A stretch of 38,639 nt of DNA, from positions 1 through 38,639 of the forward strand of contig SXOA01000068.1 of NCBI GenBank assembly GCA_005778405.1. The letters are read 5' to 3'. How positions within the stretch are numbered: position 1 is the first letter of the stretch; each line of letters opens with the position of its first letter. The notes below the pieces were generated by a model, which was given only the letters and a program-made list of their open reading frames with translations, was not told where the DNA came from and made no database searches. The translations under genes and the position numbers were made by a program. Below are positions 23,678 to 32,781 of the stretch, piece by piece. This stretch comes from Planctomycetaceae bacterium. GTDB lineage: Bacteria; Planctomycetota; Planctomycetia; Pirellulales; Pirellulaceae.

Positions 23678-24922
23678 ATGTTCCACCTCTTCTTCGCCCT
23701 CGCCGCCGTCATCGTCGCCGGGCGGTTGCTCGGCATTGTCTTCCGCTGGATCGGGCAGCCGCCGGTGATTGCGGAAGTGATCGCCGGAATTCTCCTCGGC
23801 CCTTCGCTGCTAGGGGCCATTTCACCCGCCGCCCAGCAATACCTGCTTCCCGACTCCATCAAGCCGGGGCTGGAAATCATCGCCCAACTCGGCGTCATTT
23901 TGTATATGTTCGTCGTCGGCTTGGAACTCGATCTCCGCGTGATGCAGCAGCGGGGAACCGCCATCCTCACCACAGCCATCGCCAGCATCGTGGTGCCATT
24001 TGCCTTGGGTTGTGCCCTGGCCCTGCCGATGTACTCCGCGCATTCCGCCAGCACCGTTCCGCTCTTCAATTTCGCACTCTTTTTCGGCGCTGCCTTGTCC
24101 ATCACCGCCTTCCCTGTGCTGGCCCGCATCCTCAAGGACCGCAGTATGAGCCGCTCGCCGCTGGGAGTCATGGCCCTGACCTGCGCGGCCATGAACGATG
24201 CGGCTGCGTGGTGCCTGCTGGCGATTGTGGTCGGCGTCGCCCAGGCGGAAGTCGGCTGGGCCTTTGCCGTAGCCGGCATGACTCTGTTATTCATCGCCTT
24301 GATGTTCTTTGCCGTCCGCCCGATCATTACCTGGCTGCTCGCGCGGCTTGGCGATGAGCCGCCGCCACAGGGGGTGCTGGCCCTCATCTTTCTGGCCCTG
24401 CTGGTCTCCTGTCTGGCGACCGAGCTGATCGGCATCCACGCCATCTTCGGGGCCTTCCTGCTCGGTGCCGTCTTTCCCCACAAAAGCCGCATCGCCATCG
24501 ACCTCTGCCACAAGCTGGAAGACCTCGTCACCGTTCTGCTGCTCCCCGCTTTCTTCGCCTTCACCGGTATGCAAACCAAAATCGGCCTCATCAACGGCTG
24601 GGAAAACTGGCTGTGGTGCGGTGCAATCATTGCCGTCGCCACCGCCGGCAAATTCGGCGGCACTTTTGCCGCGGCCCGGCTGACCGGCCTTTCCTGGCGC
24701 GATTCCGCGGGCCTGGGGACCCTGATGAACACACGCGGCCTGATGGAGCTCATCGTGCTCAACATCGGCCTAGAGCGGAAGATCATCTCGCCGACCGTCT
24801 TCGCCATGATGGTCGTGATGGCCATCGTCACGACAATGGCCACGACCCCCATCCTGCAGCTTCTTGGTCTGAAATGGGAAGAGAATGGCCACGACAAAGC
24901 GGCCTACCGAAATGGTGTTTGA
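23678..24922 (+). CDS. CPA2-family cation/proton antiporter
   Basis: 414 residues with about 12 hydrophobic segments. The family exchanges Na+ or K+ for H+ across the inner membrane. Family features include GQPPVIAEVIAGILLGPSLLG, FVVGLELDL, SITAFPVLARIL, and the core motif AAMNDAAAWCLLA, in which the ion-binding pair is Asn173-Asp174. No cytoplasmic TrkA-N domain follows, so it is the short form. The ND pair, in place of DD, is usually associated with electroneutral exchange. The ATG directly follows repeat copy A and no ribosome site is visible apart from the repeat. Confidence 0.92.
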   Translation: MFHLFFALAAVIVAGRLLGIVFRWIGQPPVIAEVIAGILLGPSLLGAISPAAQQYLLPDSIKPGLEIIAQLGVILYMFVVGLELDLRVMQQRGTAILTTAIASIVVPFALGCALALPMYSAHSASTVPLFNFALFFGAALSITAFPVLARILKDRSMSRSPLGVMALTCAAMNDAAAWCLLAIVVGVAQAEVGWAFAVAGMTLLFIALMFFAVRPIITWLLARLGDEPPPQGVLALIFLALLVSCLATELIGIHAIFGAFLLGAVFPHKSRIAIDLCHKLEDLVTVLLLPAFFAFTGMQTKIGLINGWENWLWCGAIIAVATAGKFGGTFAAARLTGLSWRDSAGLGTLMNTRGLMELIVLNIGLERKIISPTVFAMMVVMAIVTTMATTPILQLLGLKWEENGHDKAAYRNGV

Positions 24923-25115
24923 TTTAAGCTTCGATCCCCGCGAGCTCGCCAAGGTTGGTATTCAGCATCCCAGACGGGCAACTCCAGACCAGGAAGGACA
25001 AGGCTTTGCGGCATCAGCGTTCTGCGGGATGTCCGGCGACGAAGCCGGCGGAGATGTGGCGTCTGGGTAGGGAAAGCTACTATACTGATATTCCCGCCAA
25101 AGTTTCCTTCCTTTA

Positions 25116-25170
25116 GTAGCCTGTACACATCGTGTGCAGGCAATTTCCGCACACGGAGTGTGCGGACTAC
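25116..25170. repeat. Double-hairpin repeat, copy B
   Basis: A 55-nt homologue of the element at 23621-23674, ending 13 nt before the WD40 gene start. The second stem reads TCCGCACAC/GTGTGCGGA with loop GGA, so the T-A pair of copy A is replaced by an A-T pair. The first stem GTACAC/GTGTGC also differs yet stays paired. Confidence 0.85.
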
Positions 25171-25183
25171 CAAGGACCCCGCC

Positions 25184-26185
25184 ATGCAAGCTCCCGCTCC
25201 CGACCCCAGCAAAACGCACGTTGCCAAGGATCTTGTTCACAACAGGGCGCTGGTTTCCTGCCGGTTCGACCCTAGCGGCAAATATGTTTTTGCGGGGGGC
25301 GAAGACAACCGCATCTGGCGGTTTGACATCGGCACTGCCGCCAAGACCGAACTCGCCGGACACGATAGCTGGGCCAGGGCCATCGGCTTCAGCAAGGATG
25401 GCCAAACGCTCATCACGGGAGGCTACGAGGGAAAACTCCTCTGGTGGCCCACTGCCGCGGAGAAGCCAGTTCCGTCGCGGACGGTGCAGGCCCATCAAGG
25501 TTGGATTCGCTCACTCGCCGTCAGTCCCGACGGCGCGCTGATCGCCACGGCGGGCAACGACCTCATCGTGCGCCTCTGGAAAATGGAGGACGGCTCCAAG
25601 GTACGGGAAATGCCCGGCCATCCGCGGCACGTTTACAACGTCGCCTTCCATCCCGAAGGAAAGCGCCTAGCGAGCGGCGACCTGATGGCGAATGTTATCG
25701 AGTGGGAAGTGGAAACCGGCAAGGAGGTTCGCCGCCTCACGTTCCCGCCGCTCAGCAAGTATGACCCTGGCTTCATGGCGGATATCGGCGGCACGCGAGG
25801 AATGAATTTCAGTCCCGACGGCAAGCAACTCGTGATGTCCGGGATCACCAACGTCAGCAACGCCTTCGCCGGCATCGGCAATCCGATTACGCTGCTCGCC
25901 AATTGGGAAGACGGCAAGGAAATCGTGCAATACGGCAGCAAGGCCAACATTAACGGCGTCTGCTGGAACGCGGCGTTTCATCCCGCCGGCTTCATCATCG
26001 GCGCGAGCGGCGGCGGTGGAGGTGGCCATCTCTTCTTCTGGAAGGGAGCCGAGAAGGCGGAGTTTCACACCCTCAACATCGGCAACTCCATCCGCGACAT
26101 GCACCTCGCTCCGGACAACTTGCACATTGCTACGGCTCATGTGGATGGGCATTTGCGCGTCAGCATGATGGCGGCAAAAGCTTAG
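25184..26185 (+). CDS. WD40 repeat protein
   Basis: 333 residues, no signal peptide, so probably cytoplasmic. About six or seven WD40-like blades cover the whole chain, e.g. VSCRFDPSGKYVFAGGEDN, AIGFSKDGQTLITGGYEG, SLAVSPDGALIATAGND and VAFHPEGKRLASGD, with WKMED/WEVET strand ends. It should form a single beta-propeller acting as a protein-interaction scaffold. No other domain is fused. The ATG at 25184 has AAGGA at 25172-25176; the GTG at 25160 lies within the upstream repeat. Its partner is not evident. Confidence 0.88.
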   Translation: MQAPAPDPSKTHVAKDLVHNRALVSCRFDPSGKYVFAGGEDNRIWRFDIGTAAKTELAGHDSWARAIGFSKDGQTLITGGYEGKLLWWPTAAEKPVPSRTVQAHQGWIRSLAVSPDGALIATAGNDLIVRLWKMEDGSKVREMPGHPRHVYNVAFHPEGKRLASGDLMANVIEWEVETGKEVRRLTFPPLSKYDPGFMADIGGTRGMNFSPDGKQLVMSGITNVSNAFAGIGNPITLLANWEDGKEIVQYGSKANINGVCWNAAFHPAGFIIGASGGGGGGHLFFWKGAEKAEFHTLNIGNSIRDMHLAPDNLHIATAHVDGHLRVSMMAAKA

Positions 26186-26600
26186 GACCAAGCATCGTTA
26201 AGTGTCGACTCGTAGGACGGGAAAGCAGCAAACAATCCATGGGCTTGCCGGCGAGCGTCCCCCCCATCCGCTCCCTTGCCCGGACATTTCCCTTGCGCCC
26301 CGTGCTCCGCCTCCCGCTATAAACCGGCAATACACCGGTTTTCGCACTTTTTTTTTGCGACCCAAGGCATCAGGCGATTGTTCGCAACCACGGAAAACGA
26401 ATCGCCGCTGACAACAGTCTCATCGCCACATTTGGTGTGTCTGTAGACTCTCAACTCCAGCACCAACTCGTTGGTCGTCGGATACTCCAATCGTGAATGC
26501 GCCGAACGACTATGCTCACCAGCCACGGTGGCCGATCAAAGGTCGGATTCAGTAAACGCTGTATGCCGTCGCGGTCAGGTGCAGCGGCTAGTTCGGCCAG
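26186..26600. other. Intergenic region with one weak hairpin
   Basis: This 415-nt stretch lies between the ends of convergent genes. I see no credible gene. A hairpin AAACCGG/CCGGTTT at 26321-26341 is followed, after TCGCAC, by a run of nine T (26348-26356). It could terminate the WD40 transcript, although the T-run is displaced from the stem. Confidence 0.4.
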
Positions 26601-27689
26601 TCACTTAGGCTTCTGGAGCAACTCTGGCTCAATGTTTTCGTTCACTTGGATTGAGGCCACTACGACCTTCGGGTTATCAAACGGCTTTCCGTCGAATCTT
26701 GTGCTCACCTGGAAAGGTACGACCAGGCCCTTCACCTCACGAAATGCGGAGTAGTCTCGTTCGACGTCCGCAATGCCCGCACCAGCGCGACCCCGATAGC
26801 CGACACGAATGATCCGTCCTGAAACCGCATCGATTGAGAATTTCGTTGTCGCACCCTTCACGTAGACAGCGACTCGGTCCACAAGTACTTCGCCGATCTT
26901 GTCGCTGTCCAGGTAAACCGCCTTGACCTCGCCATCTTGCCACGCTTTCAGGACGTGGATTGGGTGCCGATAGAATTCGCGATCCATGTACTGGCGGACA
27001 GATTCGTCTACGGGCTGGCCGCGTCCCCAGCTAAGGTAGCCGTCCTTCGGATGCAGGAGCCAGCCTGCCTTGTAAGCTCCGAAATCGTCCATTTGGACGT
27101 AAGTGTTGGGGAACGTCGTGGCGGAAATCCGCGAGTACTTGACCTCGGCATCGCCCCGCTTCAGGGTGAATTGATACTGAACTTGATAGGTTTCAAGTTT
27201 CTTCAGGATCTCTTCCCCTCCGCAACCCTTGACTGCGGTTCGGAGCAGGTTCTCGCCTTTCTTGACATCATCAGCCGTCCCCTTTGGTTGTTCGTCCGCT
27301 ATGTCAATGAACCGGCGCGGATCGGCTTTGAATGCATCCCGGCAGGACTCCGATGCGAAGATGTAGATGCGGCGATCGAAGACATAGAATCGATCGGGGT
27401 GGCCACTGCCCGCAAGCGGTCCCATTTTGAGGCATGCACCGCCGAATTGAGCGGAGAATCGTTCGGGATCCCTTTCAAATAACTTGAGGTTTGCTTCGGT
27501 GGCGAACGAGTAATGGAACGTGCCACGCTGGACCGTCAATTTGGAGTCGCCTGCCACCTCCTTGCCCGCCACGAGTTCGACAGGGTCGAAGCCCTTAAGC
27601 GCGATCGCGAGCTTCATCGGCGGTTCATCGGCGCGCGATCCTGTAGCGATCACAAGCACCGCGAGCATTGCGAAAGGTAACCGCTGCAT
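26601..27689 (-). CDS. Secreted YHS-like/LolA-like protein
   Basis: 362 residues. The signal peptide ends near residue 20 (…IATGSRADE). Residues about 30-90 resemble a YHS domain (LKGFDPVELVAGKEVAGD … YSFATEANLKLFERDPERFSAQFGGAC), and about 95-130 form a second related copy (FYVFDRRIYIFASESCRDAFKADPRRFID). YHS domains are often linked to metal handling. The C-terminal ~210 residues resemble outer-membrane lipoprotein-sorting (LolA/LolB-like) folds, including KKLETYQVQYQFTLKRGDAEVKYSR. Function is uncertain; a periplasmic carrier or sensor is possible. It stands alone on the minus strand. Confidence 0.7.
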   Translation of the reverse strand: MQRLPFAMLAVLVIATGSRADEPPMKLAIALKGFDPVELVAGKEVAGDSKLTVQRGTFHYSFATEANLKLFERDPERFSAQFGGACLKMGPLAGSGHPDRFYVFDRRIYIFASESCRDAFKADPRRFIDIADEQPKGTADDVKKGENLLRTAVKGCGGEEILKKLETYQVQYQFTLKRGDAEVKYSRISATTFPNTYVQMDDFGAYKAGWLLHPKDGYLSWGRGQPVDESVRQYMDREFYRHPIHVLKAWQDGEVKAVYLDSDKIGEVLVDRVAVYVKGATTKFSIDAVSGRIIRVGYRGRAGAGIADVERDYSAFREVKGLVVPFQVSTRFDGKPFDNPKVVVASIQVNENIEPELLQKPK

Positions 27690-27933
27690 GGTGGTTCTCC
27701 TTTTGTCTGACGGGTTTATGGGAATTCATGGACCCAGTGGCCGAACTAGTTATTCTCAAGTGCCCGCGCTTGCTAACCTAGCAGCCTCGAGGAGCAGCGT
27801 CAAACTCCAAAGGCGTTTCCAGTACACGAGTTGTAACTTGGGCAAACCCTTTGGTTTCGGACAGCAATTCTCGCGCGCCAAGCTCTTTTATCGAATGGAT
27901 CGTGAGCCGGGGGCGACAGCTCAATATCGCGAT

Positions 27934-30201
27934 CTACACCAACCCCCACTTCTTCCGGAAAAACCACTCCACGGTCAGCAGGCCGGTGAGCAGCAGGAAC
28001 AGGGGCCAGGCGTCGGCGGGGGTGCTGCCGAGTTTCCATTTGGTCTGGCGCTCTTCGTACTCGGGGGGTTTGGCGGCCATTTCGTCGAGGAGGGCGGCGA
28101 ACTGTTCGGGCTGGACGAGTTTGCCGCCTTCTTGCTTGGTCCAGGCGGCGAGGGAGGCGAGTTGGTCGGGGTCGGCGGCGGGGTTGGAGAGTTCGACGTC
28201 CCGGTCGAAGACCATGAATTCGGCCCGGGCCTTGCCGAGCGGCTTGCCGGCGGCGGTGGCGGAGGTTTCCACGCTGTAGTCGCCGGGCTCGGACACCTCC
28301 AGGGAGCCGGTGAAGTTGCCGTCCTTGTCCTTGGTGAGCCGGAGCGGCTGTTTTTTCTTGCTCGGCAGCTCGAGGATGGTTTCGAGCGTCGCGCCGCTGA
28401 CCACGTCCCCGGTGCTGGTACGAGTGCCGGTCGTGATGATGACGCGGCTGCCGGGGTTGAACCGCCGCTGGTCGAGCTTGATCCAGACGTCGTCCTTGTT
28501 GAGGTCGTCCCGCTTCACCAGCCAGAGGACCACCTGCCGCCAGAATCGCTTGTGCTCCTTCTCAAAGCCGTGCATCGGCCAGAGGTAAGTGGATTCCCCG
28601 GCGAAGGCCAGCACCCGCCCGCTGCCGAACTCCCCGGAGACGAGGAGCGGCTCGTGTTTGGGGGTTTCCAGTAGCATACGGACGCCCGGCCCTTCTTTTA
28701 CGTCCTTGAACTTATGAGCCCACTTCAGCGGCGGCAGCTTTTGCCAGGCCGCGGCATTTTCGGCATCGGGGGCGAGGCGCGTGAGCGGATGCGTGCCGAC
28801 CGGGACAAGCGGCAGCGGCCCGGCGAGAAAGAAGCGGTCCTTCCCCGCGCCTAGATTCGGCACTCCCTCCAACTCGTCGAATTCAATCGGCAGGGCGGCC
28901 CCCAGCGGAGTCTCCTGATAATGGCCAAAGCCGAAGCTGCTTTCCCCTCCGAGCATCAGCAGCCCCTTCCCTTTGCCGACCTGATCGGCGAGTAGTTCCA
29001 GACTCTCCGGCGTCAGCTTGGCAGCGTCGAGGTCGCGGAGGATGAATGCGTCGTAGCGCCCTTTGCTGATGTCGCCCGTGATGTCGATTTTCTGCTTGTT
29101 GCGGCGGTCGACGATTCGGTCGTCGAGCTCGATGTCCGGCGAGGCATTCAGCGACTGCCGCAGGAACCGCTGCTCGTGCCACTTCTCGCCGTCGAGGTAA
29201 AGGACGCGGAGGCCCCCTTCGAGCACGGTCAGATAGGCGGAAAGCTCGTTGTTCTTGGCGACGAGTTCCCCAAGCTGCGTCTCCGCTTTGAGGTACAGCC
29301 GATAATGCCCCGGCTGCTGGGGCGTGAAGGCGAAAGAAACTTCCACCTGCCGGCCGTCTTCGTCGGCCCGGATGGACTTTCTTCCAATGGGCTGTTTCTG
29401 GCCCATCGAATCGACCAGCTCCAGCTCGACCGGGATGTCCTTCTTCACGTAGCCCCGGATGCGGACGAGCCCTTTCACCAGCAGCTCGTTTTTGACGAAG
29501 ACCGTGAACTGCTCGTCGAGGCGCTCGACCGCCACGTCGCGGGCGGAGGCGGCGTCGGCAGCGGGGCCGAAGGGGATCGTGTAGAGCGGGGCCCCGAAGT
29601 CGTCCCTCAGTTTTTGGCCCGCTTGCTGGACTTCGATTTGCGGAGAATAGGCAGTGTGCCGGCCGTCGCCGAGCAGGATGACGCCGGCCAGGCTCCGCCC
29701 CTGCTCGCCGCGAACGGCGTCGTAAAGGGGCGTGCCGTAGTCGGACGACATTCCCACGGGTTTTTCCGGGACGTTGAACTTGCCGCCGGATTGTGCGATG
29801 GAGTGCAAGCTGGAATCAAATGCAAAGACCTTGAGATTGTGATTGGCGGCGAGCGCGGCAAATTTGGGCTGAGACTTTTCGAGCAGCGCCTTCTGCGCCT
29901 GCCAGCGACTGGCCTCCGAGTTGCCGGTGCCGCTGGGAAGCTGCATCGAGCGGCTGACATCGAAGAGCAGCAGCAGCATGCTGGTCCGTTTGGTCTTTAC
30001 CGAAGTGATCTTCGTCGGCTGAAGCAGAGTCAGCAGCACCAGCAGGATGACGAGCACCCGCAGGCCAATCAGCACGGCCCGGCGGACCGGCGTGACGCGG
30101 CCGAACCGTGGCCCGAAGAAGAGCAGCGACGATAACCCCAGCACGATCAATGCGACGGCAAGATAGCTGTCGAAGACGGGCTCGGTGCTGAGAGACTGCA
30201 T
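27934..30201 (-). CDS. VWA-domain membrane protein
   Basis: 755 residues. Two membrane segments near the N-terminus (about 12-30 and 42-60) precede a von Willebrand A domain with an intact metal site (Asp81, Ser83, Ser85 in DVSRSM, a later YGTPLYD Thr and LLGDGRH Asp). Beta-sandwich regions and a glutamine-amidotransferase-like domain follow (YDAFILRDLDAAKL, GKGLLMLGGESSFG), and a third membrane segment is at the C-terminus (LFLLLTGLLTVEWFF). Such proteins are frequent in planctomycetes, usually with BatA-like partners; the molecular role is unknown. It lies 18 nt after the BatA-like gene, separated by an inverted repeat that overlaps that gene's end. Confidence 0.86.
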   Translation of the reverse strand: MQSLSTEPVFDSYLAVALIVLGLSSLLFFGPRFGRVTPVRRAVLIGLRVLVILLVLLTLLQPTKITSVKTKRTSMLLLLFDVSRSMQLPSGTGNSEASRWQAQKALLEKSQPKFAALAANHNLKVFAFDSSLHSIAQSGGKFNVPEKPVGMSSDYGTPLYDAVRGEQGRSLAGVILLGDGRHTAYSPQIEVQQAGQKLRDDFGAPLYTIPFGPAADAASARDVAVERLDEQFTVFVKNELLVKGLVRIRGYVKKDIPVELELVDSMGQKQPIGRKSIRADEDGRQVEVSFAFTPQQPGHYRLYLKAETQLGELVAKNNELSAYLTVLEGGLRVLYLDGEKWHEQRFLRQSLNASPDIELDDRIVDRRNKQKIDITGDISKGRYDAFILRDLDAAKLTPESLELLADQVGKGKGLLMLGGESSFGFGHYQETPLGAALPIEFDELEGVPNLGAGKDRFFLAGPLPLVPVGTHPLTRLAPDAENAAAWQKLPPLKWAHKFKDVKEGPGVRMLLETPKHEPLLVSGEFGSGRVLAFAGESTYLWPMHGFEKEHKRFWRQVVLWLVKRDDLNKDDVWIKLDQRRFNPGSRVIITTGTRTSTGDVVSGATLETILELPSKKKQPLRLTKDKDGNFTGSLEVSEPGDYSVETSATAAGKPLGKARAEFMVFDRDVELSNPAADPDQLASLAAWTKQEGGKLVQPEQFAALLDEMAAKPPEYEERQTKWKLGSTPADAWPLFLLLTGLLTVEWFFRKKWGLV

Positions 30202-30208
30202 GAGGAGC

Positions 30209-30302
30209 GGGGTTCGGGGCTAGGGACTGGGGACTCGGGACGAGGATGAAGGCGAGATTCGGACGGTATTACCCGAACCCCGAGCCCCGAGCCCCGAACT
30301 CC
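30209..30302. repeat. Imperfect 31-bp inverted repeat overlapping a gene end
   Basis: Arms at 30209-30239 and 30272-30302 are built from GGTTCGGGGCT-type units and pair imperfectly around a 32-nt spacer. The stop codon of the BatA-like gene (30220-30222) lies in the first arm, and the last ~25 codons of that gene are repeat sequence. Confidence 0.8.
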
Positions 30303-32646
30303 CGTCCTCCCTGTAGAACCGATTCGCCAGCGTCTGCTCCAGTCCCAGGACCAGGGCCAGCAGCGTGACGAGGAGGGGATAGAATTCGCTGCCAATGCGA
30401 TCGGCGCCGACGGCCCGGTTGATCTCTTCGCGGCTGCGGGCGAACTGAAAACGGTCTTTGCCGAGCAGGTCTTCCAACTTCTCTTTCGGCAGGCGGGTGA
30501 GGTCGCCGAGGTCCGCCGGCAAGTTGACCGCAAAGCCTCGGACCAGGGGGCCGCCGCGTTGGCCGCGGAGGCGATAGGCTCCGGGATTATCGGTGAAGCG
30601 GACCGTCACTCGTTCTTCGCGGGCCAGCACGTCCACCGGCTCGTCGAGCGGCGTGAAGAGCTGATACCGCTCCGGGAAAACAGCCGGGTCGTTCGTTAGC
30701 ACGGCCGTTTCACCGGTGTGATAGTTCAGCCGCACTTCGCCGGTGCCGACAAGGTAGTTCAGCATCTCGTTCCAGAGCATGAAACCGGGCCAGGCGTTGC
30801 TGCCGAACCACAACTCATTCCAGCAAGGGCGTCCGCGGGGCTGCAGCGGATCGGTCAGCGGCGTGGTCATGACCAGCACCTTGCCACGGCCGAGCCGATT
30901 CTCCACCAGGGCCGGCTTGTTGTTGCCAAAGGGAATGAGCGTGCGGGAAGTGGCGGCCAGGTCGTCGAGATTCCAGTGATAATAAACGGGGAAGTCGTTC
31001 CACGGCACGTTCGCTTCGTTCTGGCGGAACTCGGCCATCAGTGGATGGTCGTAGGACGATGGCGCGAGATACAAATCTCCACCGCTGCGGGTCTGCCGCG
31101 TCAGCTTGCCCCCCAGCACCTTTGCGGCGGCCGCATCCTGAAACGACGCCAGCGGCTGGGCATTGTGACCGAGCAGAATGGCCAGGCCGTTTCCTTTCTC
31201 GGCGTAGGCGGCGAGCTTTTCCCAGGCTTCGGGGGGGAGCGGCAGCGGGTCCATGACGCAGACGGCGCGGTAGCTGCCCAGGTCGCGGTTGATGAGCTCT
31301 TCCTGGGGAAGGACGGTAATGTCGAAAACGACCTTGCGACTTTCGGACTTGGCTTGCAGGGCAAAGACCTGGCTTCCCGTCTTCACTCCCGCCGGCGCGA
31401 CAATCAGCACGGGCCAGTCTGGCTGCACTTCAATGGCGAAGTGCCGCACGTCGTCGAGAGCCAGGCCGTCTTCGCCCACGAGCCGGACGGTTCCTTGGGT
31501 GGAGCCACTGGGGAGCTTGTTCACGACAAATTTGATTTGCTGCGAGCCGCCGGGCTCAAGCTGAACCGTTTCCTTGCCGCGGAGTTCAGCACCGGGAAGG
31601 ACGACTTTGCCGTTGCGGATGATGGGGAGCGTGGGATCGGGATGTTCAAGCAAGAGCTCGACCGTCTTGGCCCCACCCACGCCTGCGGAGTGGACCTCGG
31701 TCTCGATGACGAGCTGTCCCTGTGGCGGCAGAATCTGGCTGGAAAGCTGCAGGTCGCCGAGCGAAAAGTTCCTGGGCCGCTCGCTGCCGACGTCGATGAC
31801 GTAGAGTTGGACCTGCGGATGGTCGGTGAGGGTTTTCTGAATTTCCGCGGGCTGCGAGGTTTTCCAGGCGGCCTGCGTCAGGTCGCTGAGGACGTAAATT
31901 TCCTTGCGGGATTGCTGCTTCTGCTCCACGAGTTGCACGGCGGCAGCGAGCACTTCCACCAAGGGCCGCGGCGTGCCTGTCGGGCGAAGGCGCTCGATGG
32001 CTTTCTCGGCAGCGGTCCGGTCGATGGCGAAACTGGCTGCGCCGGGGCGAGAGTCCACGACGGCCACTTCGCTGTCTCCCGGAAATTGCTTGAGGAGCCA
32101 GGCCGCAGTTTCCTGCGCCACCTCCAGCCGCCGCTTGTTCTCCTGGCGGAATTCCATGCGAGGGGATGTATCAATGACCAGAACCGCGGCGACCGGTGCT
32201 TCCTGGTCCCCCAGCACGGGCTTGCCGCCGAGGAGCGCCCGGATGCCGGTAAAGAGAATGACCGCGCCGAGCAGCGTCGCCAGCAGCCCCAGGCCGCCGA
32301 CGAGATACCTCGAGAGCTTGCGAACCGCCGCCACATAAAGAAAGAGCAGCACGGCAGCAAACGCCAGCCCCATCGCGCCGAGGGCGAAATAGTTCCCCCA
32401 CATGGCCGACGCCACGCTGGGGCGCGCCAATGCCAGCGCGGGAATGATGACCGCCGCACACCGCAGGGCCAAGAGCAACCAGTGCCGCAGTTGCAGTCGC
32501 CGCGTATTGGATTCCCGCCGCTCCTTGACGAACCGCACCGCCGGAAACACTAGGTGTTTCGGCTTCTGCCGCATAATCAGATGCAGCACCACGGGAATGG
32601 CAAAGAGGGCACCCCCGAGGAGCAGCGACACGTTCAGAAAGGCCAT
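30220..32646 (-). CDS. BatA-like membrane protein with VWA domain
   Basis: 808 residues. The N-terminus FLNVSLLLGGALFAIPVVLHLIM is the BatA domain, with four membrane segments in the first 140 residues. A VWA-like domain follows, with the metal site partly degenerate: DTSPR at 159-163, Arg in place of the second Ser. Beta domains and a glutamine-amidotransferase-like region follow (YRAVCVMDPLPLPPEAWEKL, EKGNGLAILLGHN). Bat proteins are membrane-anchored VWA proteins of poorly known role, usually next to MoxR and DUF58 genes, which are absent here. The C-terminal tail after NRFYRED is encoded by a dispersed repeat. It forms a unit with the downstream VWA gene. Confidence 0.88.
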   Translation of the reverse strand: MAFLNVSLLLGGALFAIPVVLHLIMRQKPKHLVFPAVRFVKERRESNTRRLQLRHWLLLALRCAAVIIPALALARPSVASAMWGNYFALGAMGLAFAAVLLFLYVAAVRKLSRYLVGGLGLLATLLGAVILFTGIRALLGGKPVLGDQEAPVAAVLVIDTSPRMEFRQENKRRLEVAQETAAWLLKQFPGDSEVAVVDSRPGAASFAIDRTAAEKAIERLRPTGTPRPLVEVLAAAVQLVEQKQQSRKEIYVLSDLTQAAWKTSQPAEIQKTLTDHPQVQLYVIDVGSERPRNFSLGDLQLSSQILPPQGQLVIETEVHSAGVGGAKTVELLLEHPDPTLPIIRNGKVVLPGAELRGKETVQLEPGGSQQIKFVVNKLPSGSTQGTVRLVGEDGLALDDVRHFAIEVQPDWPVLIVAPAGVKTGSQVFALQAKSESRKVVFDITVLPQEELINRDLGSYRAVCVMDPLPLPPEAWEKLAAYAEKGNGLAILLGHNAQPLASFQDAAAAKVLGGKLTRQTRSGGDLYLAPSSYDHPLMAEFRQNEANVPWNDFPVYYHWNLDDLAATSRTLIPFGNNKPALVENRLGRGKVLVMTTPLTDPLQPRGRPCWNELWFGSNAWPGFMLWNEMLNYLVGTGEVRLNYHTGETAVLTNDPAVFPERYQLFTPLDEPVDVLAREERVTVRFTDNPGAYRLRGQRGGPLVRGFAVNLPADLGDLTRLPKEKLEDLLGKDRFQFARSREEINRAVGADRIGSEFYPLLVTLLALVLGLEQTLANRFYREDGSSGLGARGSGNTVRISPSSSSRVPSP

Positions 32647-32781
32647 AAGTTCGTTCTAACAAACCGGCCGCGGGGCTGCTATGGGCGACTTAGGAGTGGT
32701 TGCGGGCGGGGAACTGCTCGCTGATAATCCGGCGTCGTTATAACCCGGTTCAATCTACATCTTGACATCGGACGGGCCTTT

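Noticed and set aside
23671..24897. Minus-strand open frame opposite the antiporter
   Set aside because: Product is Met/Ala/Ser/Arg-rich with no domain; the plus strand encodes a clear membrane transporter.
26321..26356. Rho-independent terminator after the WD40 gene
   Set aside because: The T-run begins six bases after a short AT-ended stem and 160 nt after the stop; kept only as a weak possibility within the intergenic entry.
30718..32553. Long plus-strand open frame opposite the BatA-like gene
   Set aside because: Shadow frame; the minus-strand product has BatA and VWA features throughout this interval.
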